A stretch of 64,000 nt of DNA, taken from contig NZ_CP107964.1 of the NCBI RefSeq assembly GCF_041434935.1, positions 5,067,001 to 5,131,000 of the forward strand, written 5' to 3'. Each line of letters starts with the position of its first letter. Within the stretch, counting starts at the first letter, position 1. This DNA comes from Kitasatospora sp. NBC_00374. Lineage in GTDB: Bacteria > Actinomycetota > Actinomycetes > Streptomycetales > Streptomycetaceae. Under the pieces are notes generated by a model. It searched no databases, was not told the DNA's origin, and worked only from the letters and a program-made list of their open reading frames with translations. Both the position numbers and the translations under genes were made by a program. Below, piece by piece: positions 16,714 through 24,826 of this stretch.

Positions 16714-17250
16714 TCAGAGAGCGGCCAGCACGGCCTCGGAGTCGAGGGTGGCGGCGACCGCCTGGAGCACGGCGGCGATCTTCATCGAGGCCTGGACGAC
16801 CTCGCGCTCGACCCCGGCCTTGCGCAGTACCGCCTCGTGCGAGTCGAGGCACTGGCCGCAGCCGTTGATCGCGGAGACCGCGAAGCACCACAGCTCGAAG
16901 TCGGCCTTCTCGACGCCCGGGGTGCCGATGATGTTCATCCGCAGACCGGCCCGCATGCTGCTGTACTCCTTGTCGGAGAGCAGGTGCAGCGTCCGGTAGT
17001 AGACGTTGTTCATCCCCATGATCGCGGCGGCGCCCTTGGCGGCGGTGTACGCCTCCGGCTTGAGGTTCGCCTTGGCCTCGGGCTCCAGCTCGCGCAGCAC
17101 GGACGGGGAGCGGGTGGCCATCGCACAGGCCAGCACGGTGCCCCAGAGCTGCTGGGCGGGGAGGTCGGAGTTGCCGATGACCGCGCTCAGGTTGAGCTTG
17201 AGGTCCTTGGCGTAGTCCGGGAGGGCGGCCTTCAGTTCGTCGAGAGCCAT
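16714..17250 (-). CDS. ahpD: Alkylhydroperoxidase AhpD
   Basis: 178 aa, full length. NGCGQCLDSHE contains the redox CxxC and downstream His of AhpD; in mycobacteria this protein reduces AhpC through lipoamide/SucB-type donors and has weak peroxidase activity. NVYYRTLHLL and MRMNIIGTPG-type blocks (here LRMNIIGTPGVEKADFELWCFAVSAI) match the family. The ATG at 17250 begins 2 nt after the ahpC stop, so the genes are co-transcribed and probably translationally coupled. Confidence 0.97.
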   Translation of the reverse strand: MALDELKAALPDYAKDLKLNLSAVIGNSDLPAQQLWGTVLACAMATRSPSVLRELEPEAKANLKPEAYTAAKGAAAIMGMNNVYYRTLHLLSDKEYSSMRAGLRMNIIGTPGVEKADFELWCFAVSAINGCGQCLDSHEAVLRKAGVEREVVQASMKIAAVLQAVAATLDSEAVLAAL

Positions 17251-17252
17251 GG

Positions 17253-17804
17253 TCAGCCGGCCAGCAGGGCCTGGGCGTCGAGGGTGTCCTCGCCCTTGGT
17301 CCAGTTGCAGGGGCACAGCTCGTCGGTCTGCAGGGCGTCCAGCACCCGCAGGACCTCCTTGGGGTTACGGCCGACGGAGCCGGCGGTCACCATGACGAAC
17401 TGGATCTCGTTGTTCGGGTCCACGATGAAGACGGCGCGCTGGGCGGTGCCGTCCTCGGCCTCGACGCCGCAGGCCTGCATCAGCTCGTGCTTGACGTCGG
17501 CCAGCATCGGGAAGGGGAGGTCGCGCAGGTCCTTGTGGTCCTTGCGCCAGGCGTGGTGGACGAACTCCGAGTCGCCGGAGACACCCAGGATCTGGGCGTC
17601 GCGGTCGGCGAACTCCTCGTTCAGCTTGCCGAACGCGGCGATCTCGGTGGGACAGACGAAGGTGAAGTCCATCGGCCAGAAGAACACCACGCGCCACTTG
17701 CCCTCGTAGGACTTGTGGTTGATGTCGGCGAAGGCGCTCGCGGGGTCGAGGTCGACGCAGGCCTTGAGGTCGAACTCCGGGAACTTGTCACCGATCGTGA
17801 GCAC
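17253..17804 (-). CDS. ahpC: Alkyl hydroperoxide reductase AhpC (peroxiredoxin)
   Basis: 183 aa two-Cys peroxiredoxin. The peroxidatic cysteine is in FWPMDFTFVCPTEI and the resolving cysteine in LCPCNW near the C terminus. It reduces peroxides in the cytoplasm and is recycled by AhpD. The GTG at 17804 was chosen over an in-frame GTG at 17810 because AGGAG is 8 nt from the former and only 2 nt from the latter; the resulting start (MLTIGDKFPEFDL) also fits streptomycete AhpC. oxyR is divergent, about 200 bp away, the usual arrangement for OxyR-controlled ahpCD. Confidence 0.97.
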   Translation of the reverse strand: MLTIGDKFPEFDLKACVDLDPASAFADINHKSYEGKWRVVFFWPMDFTFVCPTEIAAFGKLNEEFADRDAQILGVSGDSEFVHHAWRKDHKDLRDLPFPMLADVKHELMQACGVEAEDGTAQRAVFIVDPNNEIQFVMVTAGSVGRNPKEVLRVLDALQTDELCPCNWTKGEDTLDAQALLAG

Positions 17805-18002
17805 GTTCACTTCTCCTGGTGTGAGAAATCGAGGGATTTTGCCTGATCTGCCTATGATTCGACGGATTCAGGCACGATCCAGGGTTGCACAGCGGGCACT
17901 GATCAGGGAAATAGCTAGACTCGTTGCATCTGATCGGAGAGAGCTATCAGTACTCACCGCCCCGCCGCCCGCACGGACCGCTCGCGCAAACCCGACGCCG
18001 GT
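17805..18002. promoter_or_regulatory. ahpC-oxyR divergent control region
   Basis: This 198-bp region is A+T-richer than its surroundings. GCCTGA (17841-17846) and TCAGGC (17868-17873) form an inverted repeat over 33 bp, and ATAGCT..AGCTAT form a second between about 17911 and 17948. LysR-type OxyR binds extended dyads in such regions. Which of these is the real site cannot be decided by eye. Confidence 0.4.
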
Positions 18003-18953
18003 GTGTCCATCACCACAGCCCGCTCGCCCCGCACTCCCACCGTCGCCCAGCTGCGATCCTTCCTCGCGGTGGCCGAGCACCGGCACTTCCGGGAGGCCGC
18101 CGCGGCCATCGGTGCCAGCCAGCCGGCCCTCTCCGGGGCGGTGGCCGCGCTGGAGGAGGCGCTGGGGGCGCAGCTGGTGGAGCGGACGACACGCAGAGTC
18201 ATCATCACCCCGCTGGGGGAGCGCGTCGCCGGCCACGCGCGCCGGGTGCTGTCCTCGCTGCAGTCCCTGACCGAGGAGGTCGAGGCGGCCCGCCGCCCGT
18301 TCACCGGCGTCCTGCACCTCGGGGTGATCCCGACCGTCGCGCCGTACCTGCTGCCCGCCGTGCTGCGGCTGGTCCGGGACAGCTACCCGGAGCTGGAACT
18401 GCACGTCCACGAGGAGCGCACCCCCTCGCTGCTGGAGGGCCTGGCCGCCGGCCGCCTCGACGTCCTGCTGCTGGCGCTGCCCGCCGGCGGCTCGGCGCAG
18501 ACCCGGGACATCCCGCTCTTCGACGAGGACTTCGTCCTGGTCACCCCGCCCGGCCACGAGCTGGCCGGGCGCGTCGACGTCCCCCGGGACGTCCTGCTCG
18601 ACCTCGACGTGCTGCTGCTGGAGGAGGGCCACTGCCTGCGCGACCAGGCCCTGGACATCTGCCGGGAGATCGGCGCCGAGCAGAGCGGCGGCAGCACCCG
18701 GGCCGCCGGCCTCTCCACCCTGGTCCAACTGGTCGCCGGCGGGCTCGGCGTGACCCTGCTTCCCGCCACCGCCCTCGACGTCGAGGCCGGCCGCGCCGAC
18801 CGGCTCGCCTCGGTCCGCTTCGCCGCGCCCGCCCCCGGGCGCCGGATCGGCCTCGCCACCCGGGCCGGCTCGGCCCGCTCCGCGGACTACGACCGGTTCG
18901 CCGCCGAACTGCGACGGGTGCTGCGGGAGCTCCCGGTGCGCATCGTGGAGTGA
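18003..18953 (+). CDS. oxyR: LysR-family hydrogen-peroxide sensor OxyR
   Basis: 316 aa. The N-terminal helix-turn-helix is TVAQLRSFLAVAEHRHFREAAAAIGASQPALSGAVAALEEALGAQLVERT. The effector domain has VIPTVAPYLLPAVL and, near residue 205, EEGHCLRDQALDICR: the HCLRDQ motif holds the peroxide-sensing cysteine of OxyR. I do not place the second cysteine beyond the DICR one. It activates ahpCD under oxidative stress. The start is weakly supported: GTG 18003 has no clear Shine-Dalgarno site, and GTG 18001 is out of frame. Confidence 0.94.
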   Translation: MSITTARSPRTPTVAQLRSFLAVAEHRHFREAAAAIGASQPALSGAVAALEEALGAQLVERTTRRVIITPLGERVAGHARRVLSSLQSLTEEVEAARRPFTGVLHLGVIPTVAPYLLPAVLRLVRDSYPELELHVHEERTPSLLEGLAAGRLDVLLLALPAGGSAQTRDIPLFDEDFVLVTPPGHELAGRVDVPRDVLLDLDVLLLEEGHCLRDQALDICREIGAEQSGGSTRAAGLSTLVQLVAGGLGVTLLPATALDVEAGRADRLASVRFAAPAPGRRIGLATRAGSARSADYDRFAAELRRVLRELPVRIVE

Positions 18954-18999
18954 TCCACCGGGCATACCTCGATCGGTGGTTCAAGCCTGAGGGGGTGCC

Positions 19000-20049
19000 G
19001 TGGACGTCTCCCGGATCAAGGTGTCCGGCCTGAAGTGCTTCAGCGGTCCGCGCGAGGTCGACCTCGACCTCGCCCGGCCGGACGGCACGGCGGCCGGCTG
19101 GACGGTGCTGGCCGGGCCGAACGGCTCCGGCAAGACGACCCTGCTGCAGGCCGTCGCCCTGGCCCTCGGCGCACACCCCGCGGTGGCCGCGGACCGCTGG
19201 CTGACTGCGGGCTGCCCGGCCGGCTCGGTGGAGCTCAACGGCGGCGCGGCCTGGCGGGTCACCGCCGGAGAGCGGCCGAGAGCCGAGCGGACCGGCCCGC
19301 TGTCCGTCCGGCACCGCTACTTCGGCCCGACCCGGCGCCCGGCCGCCGCCGAGATCCGGGGCGCGGCCGCCGCCCTGGTGGAGGACGGCCTGCTCCCGGA
19401 CGGCTGGCGGCTCGACCCCCGGCCGCACGCCGACGGCCCCTGGGCGGTCCGCGCCGGGGTCGCCCTGCCGCTGCCCGAACTCGGCGACGGGACGGCCGCG
19501 CTGGCCGCCCTGGTCGCGGAGCTGTCCGCGATCACCCGCCGCACCCGCCCCGAGTACCTGGACGACACCCCCACCCTGCCGGTCCGCGCCACCGTGCTGA
19601 TCGACGACATCGAGGCCCACCTGCACCCGGCCTGGCAGCAGCGGGTCGGCAGCTGGCTCACCGCGCACTTCCCCAAGGTCCAGTTCATCGTCGCGACCCA
19701 CAGCCCGTACGTCTGCCAGGCCTCCGACCCTGGCGCCCTGATCCGGCTGCCCGGACCCGAGGACGGGGCCGCCGGGCCCCGGCTCCTCGGCGAGGACCTG
19801 CACCAGCGGATCCTCTACGGCAGCGGCGACGACACCGCGCTCTCCGAACTCTTCGGCCTGGCCAGCGCCTACTCGCCGAACGCCGAGGCCGAACGCCGCC
19901 TGCTGGTCCGCCTGGAGCGCAAGCTCTACGCCGGCGACGCCTCCGCCGCCGAACTCGCCGAGTACCGCGAACTCGGCGCCAAGCTCAACAGCTCGCTGAC
20001 CGCCCGGGCCGACGAGGCCACCGCCCGGCTGCTCGGCAGGGACCGGTGA
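19000..20049 (+). CDS. AAA/ABC-type ATPase, PtuA-like (Septu-type defence candidate)
   Basis: 349 aa. GPNGSGKTTL (39-48) is Walker A, LGDGTAALAAL (161-171) sits where the ABC signature LSxG would be, VLIDDIEAHLHPAWQQ (199-214) is Walker B with the OLD/RecF-like ExHLHP form, and THSPYV (233-238) is the switch histidine. These are all features of the AAA_21/SMC-like ATPases used in phage-defence and DNA-repair systems. No coiled-coil arm is visible, so it is a compact member. The next gene overlaps by 4 bp (GTGA) and encodes an HNH protein, the same gene pair as Septu PtuA-PtuB. Assignment to Septu is by architecture only. Confidence 0.85.
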   Translation: MDVSRIKVSGLKCFSGPREVDLDLARPDGTAAGWTVLAGPNGSGKTTLLQAVALALGAHPAVAADRWLTAGCPAGSVELNGGAAWRVTAGERPRAERTGPLSVRHRYFGPTRRPAAAEIRGAAAALVEDGLLPDGWRLDPRPHADGPWAVRAGVALPLPELGDGTAALAALVAELSAITRRTRPEYLDDTPTLPVRATVLIDDIEAHLHPAWQQRVGSWLTAHFPKVQFIVATHSPYVCQASDPGALIRLPGPEDGAAGPRLLGEDLHQRILYGSGDDTALSELFGLASAYSPNAEAERRLLVRLERKLYAGDASAAELAEYRELGAKLNSSLTARADEATARLLGRDR

Positions 20050-20783
20050 TCCCGCTGCAGCGGCCGCCACTGCGGCCGGCCCTGCTGGCCGAGCTCGGCC
20101 GCCGCACGGAGGCGATCCAGAACGCCGGGCCCAGCACCGCCGTCGGCCGGGCCGCCTGGCGCGGCGCCCGCCAGCCCAAGGCCCAGCTGCGGCTGCTGCT
20201 CCGGCAGATGGCACCCGGGCTGGAGCGATGTATGTACTGCGGAGACAACCTCGGCACCGACATCGACCACTTCGAACCGATCGCCCGGGCCCCGCTGCGG
20301 ACCTTCGACTGGCAGAACCACCTGCTCGCCTGCGCCCACTGCAACAGCAACCAGAAGCGCGACCGCTTCCCCTGCGACCCGGTCACCGGCGCCCATCTGC
20401 TGGTCGACCCCTCGCGCGAGGACCCGGCCGAGCACCTGCTGCTCTATCTGGAGTCCGGGGCCTACGACCCGCTCACCCCCAAGGGCGAGGCGACCATCGA
20501 CGTCTTCGCGCTCAACGCCCGGGCCGAACTGGTGCGCGGGCGGCGGATGATGTTCACCGTGGTGCAGGCGGTGCTCCTGGCCTGGCACCGCAGCCGGCTG
20601 TCCGGCGCCGAGACGGAGGCCGGCGAGTACCTGGACGCGCTCCGGCTGCTCCACCACGCGGACGTCCTGCGTGCCGTGCTCCGGCTGCGGCGCAGCCCCG
20701 CGCTGGCCGAGGCCGTCCTCGGGCCCGGGGTGCCCGTCGCGCTGGAGCATCTGGTGAAGGTGTCCCGGGAGTTCGGGACCTGA
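20046..20783 (+). CDS. HNH endonuclease, PtuB-like (Septu-type defence candidate)
   Basis: 245 aa. CMYCGDN (C62, C65) and LLACAHCNSNQKRDRFP (C96, C99) form the metal ribbon. TDIDHFEPIA (D74, H75) and the N/H residues after it (N91, N100/N102) give the beta-beta-alpha HNH core. The C-terminal 130 residues are helical with no known motif. It should nick or cleave nucleic acid, probably only when its ATPase partner is triggered. The GTG start overlaps the ATPase stop, so the two are translationally coupled and likely act as one complex. Confidence 0.87.
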   Translation: MIPLQRPPLRPALLAELGRRTEAIQNAGPSTAVGRAAWRGARQPKAQLRLLLRQMAPGLERCMYCGDNLGTDIDHFEPIARAPLRTFDWQNHLLACAHCNSNQKRDRFPCDPVTGAHLLVDPSREDPAEHLLLYLESGAYDPLTPKGEATIDVFALNARAELVRGRRMMFTVVQAVLLAWHRSRLSGAETEAGEYLDALRLLHHADVLRAVLRLRRSPALAEAVLGPGVPVALEHLVKVSREFGT

Positions 20784-20814
20784 CCCCTGACCCCTGGTCG
20801 GCGGCCGGTCGGGG

Positions 20815-21369
20815 TCAGCCGGCCGTCCCGGGGTCCCGGGCGGGCGGCGCCTCGGCCACCTCGACCGCCTCGGCCACCTCGACCGCCTCGACCGCCTCGG
20901 CCACCTCGACGACCTCCACCAGGTCGACGACGTCGACCACGGCCGGGTCGGCCACCACGGCGGCTGCGGCCGCTGCGGCCGGGAACGGCACCGTCCCGGC
21001 CGCGCGCAGCGTGTTGCGGGTCAGCAGCCAGGCGGCGCCCAGCCCGGCCGCCCCGGCCAGCAGGCACAGGTAGTCCGGGGCGCCCGCCCAGACCGCCGCC
21101 GCGGCCATCCCGACGCCGAGGCACAGATGGGCGAGGCTGACGATCAGGACGGCGAACGCCGCCGGGAGCAGCGGCCCGCTGGACCCGGCGGTGTGCACCT
21201 CGGCCTCGATGCTGAGCCCGCTGTGGAGCCCCAGGTGCACGGCCACCTTCGCCGCGTCGACGTCCGCCCGCTCGGAGGGCTCCTCCCCGTCGAGGCGTTC
21301 CACGAAAGGGTGGTGGGCGCACCGGGCGTCCGGCTCCTCGGGCCTGTCACCGTCGTCTGCTCGGCTCAC
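20815..21369 (-). CDS. Membrane protein with Val/Glu/Ala-repeat tail, unknown
   Basis: 184 aa from GTG 21369, which has GGAG 5 nt upstream. A charged soluble N-terminal region (about 60 residues) is followed by LLPAAFAVLIVSLAHLCLGVGMAAAAVW and YLCLLAGAAGLGAAWLL, two membrane helices. The C terminus is an acidic low-complexity tail of VEV/AEA units (for example VEVAEAVEAVEVAEAVEV). The tail DNA is a degenerate repeat of ACCTCGGCC-like units at about 20850-20935, so its length probably varies by slippage. No family recognised. It ends 32 bp from the HNH gene in convergent orientation. Confidence 0.65.
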   Translation of the reverse strand: MSRADDGDRPEEPDARCAHHPFVERLDGEEPSERADVDAAKVAVHLGLHSGLSIEAEVHTAGSSGPLLPAAFAVLIVSLAHLCLGVGMAAAAVWAGAPDYLCLLAGAAGLGAAWLLTRNTLRAAGTVPFPAAAAAAAVVADPAVVDVVDLVEVVEVAEAVEAVEVAEAVEVAEAPPARDPGTAG

Positions 21370-21511
21370 GCTGACTCCAGCCTTCTGGCGCTCCACGGTT
21401 CACATCGACACGACGGGGTGGGACCATGGTGCCAGCGTCGGTTCGTGCCGGATCGGTATCTGCTCAATACCCTGCGGACGGCCGGATCGTGCACGGACCA
21501 GGGGAGGAAAC

Positions 21512-21772
21512 GTGGACCCTCGACCGTCGGACACCGCGGAGCCGGTTCGGTCGGACGGGGTCGAACGCCGACTGACCGTCAACCTGACGCCCCGTGCGGC
21601 CAAGGCGCTGGACCAGGCCGCCGCGGCCACCGGCGACTCCCGGACCGACACCGTCAACCGGGCCCTGCAGGTGTACGCCTACCTGGAGCAGGTCAGCCGA
21701 GGCGGCGGCTCCCTCTACGTCCGGGAGGGCGGCGACGCCGGGGACGAACTGACCCTGGTCCGCTTCCTGTGA
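21512..21772 (+). CDS. Ribbon-helix-helix (Arc/CopG-like) DNA-binding protein
   Basis: 86 aa from GTG 21512, with GGAGG 4-5 nt upstream. ERRLTVNLTPRAAKALDQAAAATGDSRTDTVNRALQVYAYL fits a ribbon (RLTVNL), a first helix, a turn at GDSRTD, and a second helix, as in CopG/Arc dimers. The C-terminal GGSLYVREGGDAGDELTLVRFL is beta-like and often accompanies small streptomycete RHH proteins. No toxin gene is beside it; the next gene is a convergent SpoIIE phosphatase 15 bp away. Target unknown. Confidence 0.75.
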   Translation: MDPRPSDTAEPVRSDGVERRLTVNLTPRAAKALDQAAAATGDSRTDTVNRALQVYAYLEQVSRGGGSLYVREGGDAGDELTLVRFL

Positions 21773-21787
21773 GCGGACGGGCGCCCG

Positions 21788-23587
21788 CTACGGCAGCCGC
21801 TGCTCGAACCAGACCACCTTGCCCGCCCCCAGCCGGGTCGCGCCCCAGCGGTCCGCGCACCGGGCCACGATCTGCAGGCCGCGCCCGCGCTCCTCGTCCG
21901 GGCCGGCCCGCCGCGGCCGTGGCAGCGCCGCGTTGTCGTCCCCGACCTCGCAGCGCAGCACCGAGGTGCGCACCAGCCGCAGGGTGACCGGCCGGGTGGC
22001 GTGCTGGATCGCGTTGGTCACCAGCTCACTGACCATCAACTCGGTGCTCTCCGACAGTCCCTCCAGCCCCCAGCGGCGCAGCGCGTGCGAGGCCAGCCGG
22101 CGGGCCCGGCTCGGCGTCTCGTGCCGCGGCTGCAGGAACCAGTACGCCACGTCCTCGGCCGGGATGCCGTCGAAGGCGGCGGCCAGCAGGGCGATGTCGT
22201 CGCCCCGGTCGCCCGGCGGCAGGATCCGCAGCGCCTCCTGGCACAGGTGCTCGGGGGAGTGCCGGTGCGCGGTGGCCATCCGGCTGCGCAGCAGTTCGAG
22301 GCCGGTGCTGAGCGGGCGTCGCCGGGACTCCACCAGACCGTCGGTGAACAGCAGCAGGGCCGAGCCGGGCGGGGCCGGCAGCTCCACCGAGGAGAAGTCC
22401 ACCCCGCCGACCCCGATCGGTGCGCCGGACGGCAGGTCCAGCAGCTCGCTGCGGCCGTCCGGCTGGACCAGCACCGGTGGCACGTGACCGGCGTTGGCCA
22501 GCACCACGCGGTTGGCGATCGGGTCGTAGACCGCGTACACGCAGGTGGCCAGATGCTGCTCCTGGCCGAGGCGCTGCGCCTGCTCGTCGAGGTGGTACAG
22601 CACCTCGTGCGGCGGCAGGTCGAGGCCGGCCAGGGTCTGCGCGCTGGTCCGCAACTGGCCCATGATGGCCGCGGAGGTGAGCGAGTGGCCCATCACGTCG
22701 CCGACGATCAGCGCCACCCGGTTGCCGGGCAGCGGGATCGAGTCGTACCAGTCGCCGCCGACCTGGGCGCCGCTCTCGCCGGGCAGGTAGCGGTGGGCGA
22801 GGCGGACCCCGTGCGGCTGCGGCAGGTGGGTGGGCAGCATCGAGCGCTGCAGCTCGTCGGCGATCTCCCACTCCCGGGAGTAGCGCAGCGCGGTGTCCAC
22901 CGCCAGCCCCGCCTGGGTGGCCAGATGGCTCGCCGTCGCGGTGTCCGCCGGGTCGAAGCGGGCGGGCCGGCCCTGCTCCGGGCGGCGGATCAGCAGCAGC
23001 ATGCCCAGGACGGCCTTGCGGCCCAGCAGCGGCAGGGCCAGCAGCGCCGTTCCGGGCCGCAGCCGCCCGAGGGTGCGGTTGCCCAGCAGCTCGGCCAGCA
23101 TCGGGAGGTGCCGCAGGGCGGCGGGGGTGCCCAGGACCAGGGGGACGGGCGGACCCGGCCGGGTCAGTGCGGGCGCCAGCGGGCCGTCCGGCCGGACCGG
23201 CCGCGGCCCGCCGCCGCGGCCGAGCCGGGTGCCCTGGGCGTGGTGGATCAGCAGACCGGCGGGCACCCCGGGGTCGCGCTCGACGTCGGGCAGCGGGTCG
23301 CGCAGCAGCACCACCGCCGCGTCGGCCAGCGCGGGCACCAGCACCCGGCCGAGGTCGCGCAGGGTGGCCGGCAGGTCCAGCGAGCTGTTGATCCGCCGGG
23401 CGGCGTCGTCCAGGTAGCCGAGCCGCTCGGCGAGCCGCTCGGTCGTCTGGTCGGTCACCTGGTCGGCCGGCCGCTCGGAGGCCCGGAGGCCGTCGGCCGG
23501 CGCCGGTGGCCGTCCGGGTGGCGGTGGATGACGCTGGACGGGGACGGCCGACGGCTGCGCCGCCCCGGGTGTCAGATGGTTGCGCAC
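21788..23587 (-). CDS. GAF-SpoIIE phosphatase with HATPase domain
   Basis: 599 aa. After a Pro-rich start, a GAF-like sensor lies at about 55-240 (LGYLDDAARRINSSLDLPATL). The PP2C/SpoIIE phosphatase covers about 255-470: LQRSMLPTHLPQP, VGGDWYDSIPLPGNRVALIVGDVMGH, NAGHVPPVL, LLLFTDGLVESR, GDDIALL, with the metal-binding aspartates. A C-terminal RsbW-like HATPase follows (STELMVSELVTNAIQHA, ERGRGLQIV). Such proteins dephosphorylate anti-anti-sigma factors and may also bind sigma/anti-sigma partners. The GTG start at 23587 is uncertain, with no strong Shine-Dalgarno site. The methyltransferase gene ends 35 bp upstream on the same strand. Confidence 0.9.
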   Translation of the reverse strand: MRNHLTPGAAQPSAVPVQRHPPPPGRPPAPADGLRASERPADQVTDQTTERLAERLGYLDDAARRINSSLDLPATLRDLGRVLVPALADAAVVLLRDPLPDVERDPGVPAGLLIHHAQGTRLGRGGGPRPVRPDGPLAPALTRPGPPVPLVLGTPAALRHLPMLAELLGNRTLGRLRPGTALLALPLLGRKAVLGMLLLIRRPEQGRPARFDPADTATASHLATQAGLAVDTALRYSREWEIADELQRSMLPTHLPQPHGVRLAHRYLPGESGAQVGGDWYDSIPLPGNRVALIVGDVMGHSLTSAAIMGQLRTSAQTLAGLDLPPHEVLYHLDEQAQRLGQEQHLATCVYAVYDPIANRVVLANAGHVPPVLVQPDGRSELLDLPSGAPIGVGGVDFSSVELPAPPGSALLLFTDGLVESRRRPLSTGLELLRSRMATAHRHSPEHLCQEALRILPPGDRGDDIALLAAAFDGIPAEDVAYWFLQPRHETPSRARRLASHALRRWGLEGLSESTELMVSELVTNAIQHATRPVTLRLVRTSVLRCEVGDDNAALPRPRRAGPDEERGRGLQIVARCADRWGATRLGAGKVVWFEQRLP

Positions 23588-23622
23588 GGGCCGCCCGTTC
23601 TGGAGGTGTGGAGCAGGACTGG

Positions 23623-24390
23623 TCAGCTGACGCGCCGGCAGCGCAGGAACAGCTGCTCCTCGGGGGGCAGCGTGGTGCTGGCCGGTGCGTACGGATGGCC
23701 GGAACCCGACTCCACCGAGAAGCCGGCCCCGGCCAGCGTGCGCGCCAGGTCCTCCCGCAGATAACCGCTGATCTTCAGCTCGTGCCCGAGGAAGGGGAGC
23801 GGCGCGTTGTCCAGGTCCGCCTCGACCATGCCCAGGGCCAGCAGGCCGCCGGGGCGCAGCAGATCGCGGATCCGGCCGAGCACCACGGGTATCTCGTCCT
23901 GCGGCAGCAGGATCAGTGAGAAGAAGGCGGTGGCGGCGGCGAAACTGCCCTGGCCGGCGGGGCCGAGCTCCGGCGCGCCCCAGGCCCGGGCGGCCCGCGG
24001 GGTGGCCAGATCGTACATGTCGATCCGGTGGAACCCGGCCTCCGGGACGGCCCGGCGGGCCAGCCCCAGCATGCCGTCGGAGAGGTCGACGCCGGTCACG
24101 GCCAGGCCGCCGTCGACGAGTTGGCGCAGGGTCGGCTCGCCGGAGCCGCACCCGATGTCCAGCACCCGCGCGCCGGGTCCGAGTTCCCGCAGCAGCCACT
24201 CACCGCAGGCGAGCTGTCCGGACTTGGCGGGGAAGGCCTCGCTGTACCGGGGCCCTATGGCGTCGAAGGCCAGGGCCTGCAGCGCGCGGTCGGCCCGGCG
24301 CCGGCAGAGCTGTGCGTGGGCCCTGGCCCGGGTGTTCGCGGAGGCCTGGCCGTGGCCCTGGGCGGGGTCGGATATCTGTCCGGTCGTCAC
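23623..24390 (-). CDS. Class I SAM-dependent methyltransferase
   Basis: 255 aa from GTG 24390; TTG 24399 is an alternative with GGAAAGG 4 nt upstream. VLDIGCGSGEPTL is the SAM-binding motif I, VTGVDLSDGMLGLAR is motif II, and LLRPGGLLALGMVEADL is the post-motif III strand. The fold is complete. Substrate cannot be read: the ELKISGYLREDLARTLAGAGF end is like small-molecule methyltransferases. It lies between the SARP regulator and a SpoIIE phosphatase on the same strand but after a 436-bp gap from the SARP gene. Confidence 0.87.
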   Translation of the reverse strand: MTTGQISDPAQGHGQASANTRARAHAQLCRRRADRALQALAFDAIGPRYSEAFPAKSGQLACGEWLLRELGPGARVLDIGCGSGEPTLRQLVDGGLAVTGVDLSDGMLGLARRAVPEAGFHRIDMYDLATPRAARAWGAPELGPAGQGSFAAATAFFSLILLPQDEIPVVLGRIRDLLRPGGLLALGMVEADLDNAPLPFLGHELKISGYLREDLARTLAGAGFSVESGSGHPYAPASTTLPPEEQLFLRCRRVS

Positions 24391-24826
24391 GATTCGCAAG
24401 GCACCTTTCCACCCTGGCCGCCGACCGGCCGACTGCCCTGCCCGCGGCGGCCGTCACGCTCCCCGTGTCCACTGCTCCGAACCGGTCCGCGTGGGCCGGT
24501 CGGTGTGTGCACCGGCCTTCGAGAATATGCGTGATCACTGCGCCGTGGGGTCCCTTTCCGGCCAACTCGTGTCCGTTGGGGTGAATATGGCCGGACGGTG
24601 GAAGCACTCGGGTGCCCGCAGGGTGGTGCGGACCTGCGGCGCACGCCGCACGGTGCGCGGACCAACCCTGCCGACCTGCGGAAACGTCAGGGCGCCGGCC
24701 CGTTTATCGAACGTCAATCGGTCCCTGCCACAGTGGGGTCAGCGCCGGGGAAGCGCCAGAGCGTTCCCGCAGCCGGGGGGCTGCGGGAACGCGGACGCTG
24801 GGGGATGCACCTGTCGGGGGGGCAGG
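24391..24826. other. 436-bp intergenic region downstream of the SARP gene
   Basis: It contains the SARP terminator (24761-24792) and, toward the left, moderately A+T-rich DNA (about 24510-24600, 24690-24730) that should include the methyltransferase promoter. Direct and inverted copies of TGCGG/CCGCA-type words occur at 24615-24665. No gene supported by codon bias is seen on either strand. Confidence 0.45.
24761..24792 (-). terminator. Terminator after the SARP gene
   Basis: Arms GCGTTCCCGCAGCC (24761-24774) and GGCTGCGGGAACGC (24779-24792), 14 bp perfect, 4-nt loop, 35 bp beyond the SARP stop. Confidence 0.8.

Noticed and set aside
19035..20783. One long frame starting at 19035 and running through the HNH gene
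   Set aside because: Its first 337 codons are out of frame with the real ATPase and Arg/Pro-rich. The HNH protein starts at GTG 20046.
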